NCBI GenBank assembly: GCA_949752795.1
Contig: CATKHW010000058.1
Location: 1,302,001 to 1,366,000 of the forward strand
DNA: 64,000 nucleotides
Source: Hyperoodon ampullatus
Taxonomy: Eukaryota; Chordata; Mammalia; Artiodactyla; Ziphiidae
Direction: 5' to 3'
Made by a program: the position numbers and the translations under genes. Positions 52,100 through 62,530 of the stretch are shown in pieces (the first letter of the stretch is position 1; each line of letters opens with the position of its first letter). The notes under the pieces were generated by a model. That model had not been told where the DNA came from and made no database searches. It saw only the letters and a list, made by a program, of their open reading frames with translations.

Positions 52100-53838
52100 C
52101 AAGCAAGCGGGCAATGCAAATCTGCACTACAAAGAAGTATCACTTCCCACCGGTCAAAAGGGACATCCACAAAATGTGTAAGAACAAGAAAGGCAAGACA
52201 GGCCCTGGAGAACAGGGAGCCTTGTTATGCTGATGGGCGGGATGTAAATTGCCAACTGCCTCTCTGGAGGAGTGCATTGTGTTCCCTAAAACAAGTAAAC
52301 AACAGAGCTACAGAGCCAAGGGCACTACCAGTCTAGGGAATATACCTTGGGAAAACTGAAAATCAATAAGACAGAGCCACCCCAAAATTTAGGGCTGCAC
52401 TGCTTACAAGGACCTCAACTTGGGTACAAAATAAATATCCCAGGAAATATAAACATGGTTCAAAAAATTGTGGTACTTACGTACGATGGAATATCCCTCA
52501 GGCATGAAATCAATGTCATAAGACCAGTAGCAGCAAAATGGGTGGATTCAGGTACGATGATTCTAAGTGAAATAAGTCACACAGAAAAAGAAACTTATCA
52601 TAAGATATCACTTATGAAGATCCTGTAAACATGGCTACACTTGAAATGAGTTAGGAAAGAGAACAGTGTCTCACATTTAGAAAACACTCTTATACCTGCT
52701 TAAGGGGGAAGGAGAGGTGGGGTGATGCATAAAACCAGAGTTTGATATAAGCACAGGTACCGTTCCAAAAACCAACTATGGAATAGACAAGACCTACACC
52801 GTCCTCAGCGAAAGGGACTCAAAACCCCATATTTCCCGCAGAGGAAAATATCTGACTAGTAAGAATCTTAAAACCTATGTATTGATATGTCTCCATAAGG
52901 GAATCAAGTGTGTCTAGACTGGCATAAACATGGCAGCGAGAATCAGCTCAAACCCACTATAAAAAGGAATTTCAAAAACAAAACAAAAAAACTGGGAAAT
53001 TCTTTACAATTCCTTCAGGGTCTCTGATGAAAGCTGGAATGACCCTATCTACAACGACAGCTGGATGTGGCATAAGGAGGGACACTTGGGACTGAGACGA
53101 TTGGTGAGATTGGGTGAGCAAATGCAGACCCTTTAAAGCAATAATGCATGGCACCCATTCCATGGGTCCGAACTCTCCAGGTTGAAGGGAATATTACTAC
53201 AGCTATAACATGTGCGGGAAACCTAGAGAACGGACACACTGTGAATACGAAAGGTTTCTAAAACTCAACGCATAGTCCCTCTCCTGGTGCTCCGGTTTGA
53301 CTTTCCGTCTGCTTTACTATCAACCTCCCAACTTGGAGAGACAGCGCCTTTAACCTCTTGGTTCGCACAGGTTGCCAATTTGGCAGAGGATGAAAGGGAA
53401 GAGGGAGAACCAATGAGAGAGTAGCTGTTAGGCATTTGGACGGGCACATATCACTGTAATTTCCCGGCAGGAAGAAGAATTAACCAAATTCTCAGCCACC
53501 CACCGGGAACCAGTATAGGTCCTGAACCAAAATTTTGGACTTGCGGTCAGCTCACCAAAAACGAGTTGAAAAATGGAGCTCAGGGGCACAGCAATTCACA
53601 AACTGGCCGAGTAATAAAGGACAACTATCGTCTAAAAATCTGTTGAGGGAAGGCAACGAGGCGGACTTGAAAGCGAGGCAGAATAGCAGGAAACAGATTT
53701 CAAGAGGTACGTTGGAATCGCCTTTAAAGCACAGGAAGAGGGGCACAACTTCGACAATGATGCACTTGGCCAAAAAGGGCGTATGCGTTTTCTCCTGAAT
53801 ATATTCAGGAGAAAACGCATACGCCCTTTTTGGCCAAG
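52100..53838 (+). repeat. Satellite monomer M31, type A
   Basis: A cluster at 52404-52444, CCTCAGGCATG, CTTGAAATGAG. CGTCTAAAAATC near 53629 is private. Perfect palindrome 53765-53838. Confidence 0.94.
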
Positions 53839-55575
53839 CAAGCAAGCGGGCAATGCAAATCTGCACTACAAAGAAGTATCACTTCCCAACGGTCAAAAGG
53901 GACATCCACAAAATGTGTAAGAACAAGAAAGGCAAGACAGGCCCTGGAGAACAGGGAGCCTTGTTATGCTGATGGGCGGGATGTAAATTGCCAACTGCCT
54001 CTCTGGAGGAGTGCATTCTGTTCCCTAAAACAAGTAAAGAACAGAGCTACAGAGCCAAGGGCACTACCAGTCTAGGGAATATACCTTGGGAAAACTGAAA
54101 ATCAATAAGACAGAGCCACCCCAAAATTTAGGGCTGCACTGCATACAAGGACCTCAACTTGGATACACCTTAAGTATCCCAGAAAATATAAACATGGTTC
54201 AAAAAATTGTGGTACTTACGTACAATGGAATATCCCTCAGCCATGAAATCAATGTCATAAGACCAGTAGCAGCAAAATGGGTGGATTCAGGTACGATGAT
54301 TCTAAGTGAAATAAATCACACAGAAAAAGAAACTTATCATAAGATATCACTTATGAAGATCCTGTAAACATGGCTACACTTGAACTGAGTTAGGAAAGAG
54401 AACAGTGTCTCACATTTAGAAAACACTCTTATACCTGCTTAAGGTTGAAGGAGAGGTGGGGTGATGCATAAAACCAGAGTTTGATATAAGCACAGTACCG
54501 TTCCAAAAACCAACTATGGAATAGACAAGACCTACACCGTCCTCAGTGAAAGGGACTCAAAACCCCATATTTCCCGCAGAGGAAAATATCTGACTAGTAA
54601 GAATCTTAAAACCTATGTATTGATATGTCTCCATAAGGGAATCAAGTGTGTCTAGACTGGCATAAACATGGCAGCGAGAATCAGCTCAAACCCACTATAA
54701 AAAGGAATTTCAAATACAAAACAAAAAAACTGGGAAATTCTTTACAAATCCTTCAGGGTCTCTGATGAAAGCTGGAATGACCCTATCTACAACGACAGCT
54801 GGATGTGGCATAAGGAGGGACACTTGGGACTGAGACGATTGGTGAGATTGGGTGAGCAAATGCAGACGCTTTAAAGCAATAATGCATGGCACCCATTCCA
54901 TGGGTCCGAACTCTCCAGGTTGAAGGGAATATTACTACAGCTATAACATGTGCGGGAAACCTAGAGAACGGACACACTTTGAATACGAAAGGTTTCTAAA
55001 ACTCAAAGAATAAACCCTCTCCTGGTGCTCCGGTTTGACTTTCCGGCTGCTTTACTATCAACCTCCCAACTTGGAGAGACAGCCCCTTTAACCTCTTGGT
55101 TCGCACAGGTTGCCAATTTGGCAGAGGATGAAAGGGAAGAGGGAGAACCAATGAGAGAGTAGCTGTTAGGCATTTGGACGGGCACATATCACTGTAATTT
55201 CCCGGCAGGAAGAAGAATTAACCAAATTCTCAGCCACCCACCGGGAACCAGTATAGGTCCTGAACCAAAATTTTGGACTTGCGGTCAGCTCTCCAAAAAC
55301 GAGTTGAAAAATGGAGCTCAGGGACACAGCAATTCACAAACTGGCCGAGTAACAAAGGACAACTATCGTCCAAAAATCTGTTGAGGGAAGGCAACGAGGC
55401 AGACTTGAAAGTGAGGCAGAATAGCAGGAAACAGATTTCAAGAGGTACGTTGGAATCGCCTTTAAAGCACAGGAAGAGGGGCACAACTTCGACAATGACG
55501 CACCTGGCCAAAAAGGGCGTATGCGTTTTCTCCTAATATATTCAGGAGAAAACGCATACGCCCTTTTTGGCCAAG
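53839..55575 (+). repeat. Satellite monomer M32, type C (1,737 bp)
   Basis: C markers are present. One G is lost in AGCACAGTACCG near 54490 (shared with M36) and one at the palindrome apex (55503-55575). TTTACAAATCC near 54741 is shared with M29 and M36. Confidence 0.94.
55503..55575. repeat. Palindrome with 1-bp deletion near the apex (73 bp, M32)
   Basis: The apex reads TCCTAATATATTCAGG, one G short of the usual TCCTGAATATATTCAGG, and the left arm starts CCTGGCC instead of CTTGGCC. The outer mismatch is shared with the palindromes at 50287-50360 and 62457-62530, so it is inherited; the apex deletion is private to this copy. Confidence 0.93.
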
Positions 55576-57314
55576 CAAGCAAGCGGGCAATGCAAATCTG
55601 CACTACAAAGAAGTATCACTTCCCACCGGTCAAAAGGGACATCCACAAAATGTGTAAGAACAAGAAAGGCAAGACAGGCCCTGGAGAACAGGGAGCCTTG
55701 TTATGCTGATGGGCGGGATGTAAATTGCCAACTGCCTCTCTGGAGGAGTGCATTCTGTTCCCTAAAACAAGTAAAGAACAGAGCTACAGAGCCAAGGGCA
55801 CTACCAGTCTAGGGAATATACCTTGGGAAAACTGAAAATCAATAAGACAGAGCCACCCCAAAACTTAGGGCTGCACTGCATACAAGGACCTCAACTTGGA
55901 TACACCTTAAGTATCCCAGAAAATATAAACATGGTTCAAAAAATTGTGGTACTTACGTACGATGGAATATCCCTCAGCCAGGAAATCAATGTCATAAGAC
56001 CAGTAGCAGCAAAATGGGTGGATTCAGGTACGATGATTCTAAGTGAAATAAGTCACACAGAAAAAGAAACTTATCATAAGATATCACTTATGAAGATCCT
56101 GTAAACATGGCTACACTTGAACTGAGTTAGGAAAGAGAACAGTGTCTCACATTTAGAAAACACTCTTATGCCTGCTTAAGGGGGAAGGAGAGGTGGGGTG
56201 ATGCATAAAACCAGAGTTTGATATAAGCACAGGTACCGTTCCAAAAACCAACTATGGAATAGACAAGACCTACACCTTCCTCAGTGAAAGGGACTCAAAA
56301 CCCCATATTTCCCGCAGAGGAAAATATCTGACTAGTAAGAATCTTAAAACCTATGTATTGATATGTCTCCGTAAGGGAATCAAGTGGGTCTAGACTGGCA
56401 TAAACATGGCAGCGAGAATCAGCTCAAACCCACTATAAAAAGGAATTTCAAAAACAAAACAAAAAAACTGGGAAATTCTTTACAATTCCTTCAGGGTCTC
56501 TGATGAAAGCTGGAATGACCCTATCTACAACGACAGCTGGATGTGGCATAAGGAGGGACACTTGGGACTGAGACGATTGGTGAGATTGGGTGAGCAAATG
56601 CAGACGCTTTAAAGCAATAATGCATGGCACCCATTCCATGGGTCCGAACTCTCCAGGTTGAAGGGAATATTACTACAGCTATAACATGTGCGGGAAACCT
56701 AGAGAACGGACACACTTTGAATACGAAAGGTTTCTAAAACTCAAAGAATAAACCCTCTCCTGGTGATCCGGTTTGACTTTCCGTCTGCTTTACTATCAAC
56801 CTCCCAACTTGGAGAGACAGCCCCTTTAACCTCTTGGTTCGCACAGGTTGCCAATTTGGCAGAGGATGAAAGGGAAGAGGGAGAACCAATGAGAGAGTAG
56901 CTGTTAGGCATTTGGACGGGCACATATCACTGTAATTTCCCGGCAGGAAGAAGAATTAACCAAATTCTCAGCCACCCACCGGGAACCAGTATAGGTCCTG
57001 AACCAAAATTTTGGACTTGCGGTCAGCTCTCCAAAAACGAGTTGAAAAATGGAGCTCAGGGACACAGCAATTCACAAACTGGCCGAGTAATAAAGGACAA
57101 CTATCGTCCAAAAATCTGTTGAGGGAAGGCAACGAGGCGGACTTGAAAGCGAGGCAGAATAGCAGGAAACAGATTTCAAGAGGTACGTTGGAATCGCCTT
57201 TAAAGCACAGGAAGAGGGGCACAACTTCGACAATGATGCACTTGGCCAAAAAGGGCGTATGCGTTTTCTCCTGAATATATTCAGGAGAAAACGCATACGC
57301 AATTTTTGGCCAAG
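55576..57314 (+). repeat. Satellite monomer M33, type D
   Basis: D markers are present. CCTGGTGATCCGG near 56758 is private. CACACTTTGAATACG is shared with the preceding monomer M32 (near 54973). Palindrome 57241-57314 has CAATTTTT. Confidence 0.94.
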
Positions 57315-59053
57315 CAAGCAAGCGGGCAATGCAAATCTGCACTACAAAGAAGTATCACTTCCCACCGGTCAAAAGGGACATCCACAAAATGTGTAAGAAC
57401 AAGAAAGGCAAGACAGGCCCTGGAGAACAGGGAGCCTTGTTATGCTGATGGGCGGGATGTAAATTGCCAACTGCCTCTCTGGAGGAGTGCATTGTGTTCC
57501 CTAAAACAAGTAAACAACAGAGCTACAGAGCCAAGGGCACTACCAGTCTAGGGAATATACCTTGGGAAAACTGAAAATCAATAAGACAGAGCCACCCCAA
57601 AATTTAGGGCTGCACTGCTTACAAGGACCTCAACTTGGGTACAAAATAAATATCCCAGGAAATATAAACATGGTTCAAAAAATTGTGGTACTTACGTACG
57701 ATGGAATATCCCTCAGGCATGAAATCAATGTCATAAGACCAGTAGCAGCAAAATGGGTGGATTCAGGTACGATGATTCTAAGTGAAATAAGTCACACAGA
57801 AAAAGAAACTTATCATAAGATATCACTTATGAAGATCCTGTAAACATGGCTACACTTGAAATGAGTTAGGAAAGAGAACAGTGTCTCACATTTAGAAAAC
57901 ACTCTTATACCTGCTTAAGGGGGAACGAGAGGTGGGGTGATGCATAAAACCAGAGTTTGATATAAGCACAGGTACCGTTCCAAAAACCAACTATGGAATA
58001 GACAAGACCTACACCGTCCTCAGCGAAAGGGACTCAAAACCCCATATTTCCCGCAGAGGAAAATATCTGACTAGTAAGAATCTTAAAACCTATGTATTGA
58101 TATGTCTCCATAAGGGAATCAAGTGTGTCTAGACTGGCATAAACATGGCAGCGAGAATCAGCTCAAACCCACTATAAAAAGGAATTTCAAAAACAAAACA
58201 AAAAAACTGGGAAATTCTTTACAATTCCTTCAGGGTCTCTGATGAAAGCTGGAATGACCCTATCTACAACGACAGCTGGATGTGGCATAAGGAGGGACAC
58301 TTGGGACTGAGACGATTGGTGAGATTGGGTGAGCAAATGCAGACCCTTTAAAGCAATAATGCATGGCACCCATTCCATGGGTCCGAACTCTCCAGGTTGA
58401 AGGGAATATTACTACAGCTATAACATGTGCGGGAAACCTAGAGAACGGACACACTGTGAATACGAAAGGTTTCTAAAACTCAACGCATAGTCCCTCTCCT
58501 GGTGCTCCGGTTTGACTTTCCGTCTGCTTTACTATCAACCTCCCAACTTGGAGAGACAGCGCCTTTAACCTCTTGGTTCGCACAGGTTGCCAATTTGGCA
58601 GAGGATGAAAGGGAATAGGGAGAACCAATGAGAGAGTAGCTGTTAGGCATTTGGACGGGCACATATCACTGTAATTTCCCGGCAGGAAGAAGAATTAACC
58701 AAATTCTCAGCCACCCACCGGGAACCAGTATAGGTCCTGAACCAAAATTTTGGACTTGCGGTCAGCTCACCAAAAACGAGTTGAAAAATGGAGCTCAGGG
58801 GCACAGCAATTCACAAACTGGCCGAGTAATAAAGGACAACTATCGTCCAAAAATCTGTTGAGGGAAGGCAACGAGGCGGACTTGAAAGCGAGGCAGAATA
58901 GCAGGAAACAGATTTCAAGAGGTACGTTGGAATCGCCTTTAAAGCACAGGAAGAGGGGCACAACTTCGACAATGATGCACTTGGCCAAAAAGGGCGTATG
59001 CGTTTTCTCCTGAATATATTCAGGAGAAAACGCATACGCCCTTTTTGGCCAAG
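57315..59053 (+). repeat. Satellite monomer M34, type A
   Basis: A cluster at 57619-57659, CCTCAGGCATG, CTTGAAATGAG, GGGAATAGGG near 58610. GGGGAACGAGAGG near 57921 is private. Perfect palindrome 58980-59053. Confidence 0.94.
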
Positions 59054-60792
59054 CAAGCAAGCGGGCAATGCAAATCTGCACTACAAAGAAGTATCACTTC
59101 CCACCGGTCAAAAGGGACATCCACAAAATGTGTAAGAACAAGAAAGGCAAGACAGGCCCTGGAGAACAGGGAGCCTTGTTATGCTGATGGGCGGGATGTA
59201 AATTGCCAACTGCCTCTCTGGAGGAGTGCATTCTGTTCCCTAAAACAAGTAAAGAACAGAGCTACAGAGCCAAGGGCACTACCAGTCTAGGGAATATACC
59301 TTGGGAAAACTGAAAATCAATAAGACAGAGCCACCCCAAAATTTAGGGCTGCACTGCATACAAGGACCTGAACTTGGATACACCTTAAGTATCCCAGAAA
59401 ATATAAACATGGTTCAAAAAATTGTGGTATTTACGTACGATGGAATATCCCTCAGCCATGAAATCAATGTCATAAGACCAGTAGCAGCAAAATGGGTGGA
59501 TTCTGGTACGATGATTCTAAGTGAAATAAGTCACACAGAAAAAGAAACTTATCATAAGATATCACTTATGAAGATCCTGTAAACATGGCTACACTTGAAC
59601 TGAGTTAGGAAAGAGAACAGTGTCTCACATTTAGAAAACACTCTTATACCTGCTTAAGGGGGAAGGAGAGGTGGGGTGATGCATAAAACCAGAGTTTGAT
59701 ATAAGCACAGGTACCGTTCCAAAAACCATCTATGGAATAGACAAGACCTACACCGTCCTCAGTGAAAGGGACTCAAAACCGCATATTTCCCGCAGAGGAA
59801 AATATCTGACTAGTAAGAATCTTAAAACCTATGTATTGATATGTCTCCATAAGGGAATCAAGTGTGTCTAGACTGGCATAAACATGGCAGCGAGAATCAG
59901 CTCAAACCCACTATAAAAAGGAATTTCAAAAACAAAACAAAAAAACTGGGAAATTCTTTACAATTCCTTCAGGGTCTCTGATGAAAGCTGTAATGACCCT
60001 ATCTACAACGACAGCTGGATGTGGCATAAGGAGGGACACTTGGGACTGAGACGATTGGTGAGATTGGGTGAGCAAATGCAGACCCTTTAAAGCAATAATG
60101 CATGGCACCCATTCCATGGGTCCGAACTCTCCAGGTTGAAGGGAATATTACTACAGCTATAACATGTGCGGGAAACCTAGAGAACGGACACACTGTGAAT
60201 ACGAAAGGTTTCTAAAACTCAACGCATAGTCCCTCTCCTGGTGCTCCGGTTTGACTTTCCGTCTGCTTTACTATCAACCTCCCAACTTGGAGAGACAGCG
60301 CCTTTAACCTCTTGGTTCGCACAGGTTGCCAATTTGGCAGAGGATGAAAGGGAAGAGGGAGAACCAATGAGAGAGTAGCTGTTAGGCATTTGGAGGGGCA
60401 CATATCACTGTAATTTCCCGGCAGGAAGAAGAATTAACCAAATTCTCAGCCACCCACCGGGAACCAGTATAGGTCCTGAACCAAAATTTTGGACTTGCGG
60501 TCAGCTCACCAAAAACGAGTTGAAAAATGGAGCTCAGGGGCACAGCAATTCACAAACTGGCCGAGTAATAAAGGACAACTATCGTCCAAAAATCTGTTGA
60601 GGGAAGGCAACGAGGCGGACTTGAAAGCGAGGCAGAATAGCAGGAAACAGATTTCAAGAGGTACGTTGGAATCGCCTTTAAAGCACAGGAAGAGGGGCAC
60701 AACTTCGACAATGATGCACTTGGCCAAAAAGGGCGTATGCGTTTTCTCCTGAATATATTCAGGAGAAAACGCATACGCCCTTTTTGGACAAG
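59054..60792 (+). repeat. Satellite monomer M35, type B
   Basis: TGGTATTTACG near 59425, GACCTGAACTTGG, ACCATCTATGG, ACCGCATATTT and GGAGGGGCAC near 60392. Palindrome 60719-60792 has one right-arm mismatch (GGACAAG). Confidence 0.94.
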
Positions 60793-62530
60793 CAAGCAAG
60801 CGGGCAATGCAAATCTGCACTACAAAGAAGTATCACTTCCCACCGGTCAAAAGGGACATCCACAAAATGTGTAAGAACAAGAAAGGCAAGACAGGCCCTG
60901 GAGAACAGGGAGCCTTGTTATGCTGATGGGCGGGATGTAAATTGCCAACTGCCTCTCTGGAGGAGTGCATTCTGTTCCCTAAAACAAGTAAAGAACAGAG
61001 CTACAGAGCCAAGGGCACTACCAGTCTAGGGAATATACCTTGGGAAAACTGAAAATCAATAAGACAGAGCCACCCCAAAATTTAGGGCTGCACTGCATAC
61101 AAGGACCTCAACTTGGATACACCTTAAGTATCCCAGAAAATATAAACATGGTTCAAAAAATTGTGGTACTTACGTACAATGGAATATCCCTCAGCCATGA
61201 AATCAATGTCATAAGACCAGTAGCAGCAAAATGGGTGGATTCAGGTACGATGATTCTAAGTGAAATAAATCACACAGAAAAAGAAACTTATCATAAGATA
61301 TCACTTATGAAGATCCTGTAAACATGGCTACACTTGAACTGAGTTAGGAAAGAGAACAGTGTCTCACATTTAGAAAACACTCTTATACCTGCTTAAGGTT
61401 GAAGGAGAGGTGGGGTGATGCATAAAACCAGAGTTTGATATAAGCACAGTACCGTTCCAAAATCCAACTATGGAATAGACAAGACCTACACCGTCCTCAG
61501 TGAAAGGGACTCAAAACCCCATATTTCCCGCAGAGGAAAATATCTGACTAGTAAGAATCTTAAAACCTATGTATTGATATGTCTCCATAAGGGAATCAAG
61601 TGTGTCTAGACTGGCATAAACATGGCAGCGAGAATCAGCTCAAACCCACTATAAAAAGGAATTTCAAATACAAAACAAAAAAACTGGGAAATTCTTTACA
61701 AATCCTTCAGGGTCTCTGATGAAAGCTGGAATGACCCTATCTACAACGACAGCTGGATGTGGCATAAGGAGGGACACTTGGGACTGAGACGATTGGTGAG
61801 ATTGGGTGAGCAAATGCAGACGCTTTAAAGCAATAATGCATGGCACCCATTCCATGGGTCCGAACTCTCCAGGTTGAAGGGAATATTACTACAGCTATAA
61901 CATGTGCGGGAAACCTAGAGAACGGACACACTGTGAATACGAAAGGTTTCTAAAACTCAAAGAATAAACCCTCTCCTGGTGCTCCGGTTTGACTTTCCGT
62001 CTGCTTTACTATCAACCTCCCAACTTGGAGAGACAGCTCCTTTAACCTCTTGGTTCGCACAGGTTGCCAATTTGGCAGAGGATGAAAGGGAAGAGGGAGA
62101 ACCAATGAGAGAGTAGCTGTTAGGCATTTGGACGGGCACATATCACTGTAATTTCCCGGCAGGAAGAAGAATTAACCAAATTCTCAGCCACCCACCGGGA
62201 ACCAGTATAGGTCCTGAACCAAAATTTTGGACTTGCGGTCAGCTCTCCAAAAACGAGTTGAAAAATGGAGCTCAGGGACACAGCAATTCACAAACTGGCC
62301 GAGTAACAAAGGACAACTATCGTCCAAAAATCTGTTGAGGGAAGGCAACGAGGCAGACTTGAAAGTGAGGCAGAATAGCAGGAAACAGATTTCAAGAGGT
62401 ACGTTGGAATCGCCTTTAAAGCACAGGAAGAGGGGCACAACTTCGACAATGACGCACCTGGCCAAAAAGGGCGTATGCGTTTTCTCCTGAATATATTCAG
62501 GAGAAAACGCATACGCCCTTTTTGGCCAAG
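60793..62530 (+). repeat. Satellite monomer M36, type C (1,738 bp)
   Basis: C markers, the AGCACAGTACCG loss near 61445, and CAGCTCCTTTAACC near 62034. Palindrome 62457-62530 has CCTGGCC. Confidence 0.94.

Larger units (their letters stand above)
52100..57314 (+). repeat. Higher-order unit ACD (B lost)
   Basis: M31 is A (cluster at 52404-52444), M32 is C (TACAATGG near 54222, AAGGTTGAAGG near 54443) and M33 is D. The B monomer is missing. The exchange lies between the A-state GGACGGGCAC near 53440 (B has GGAGGGGCAC) and the first C marker near 54222. Confidence 0.82.
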
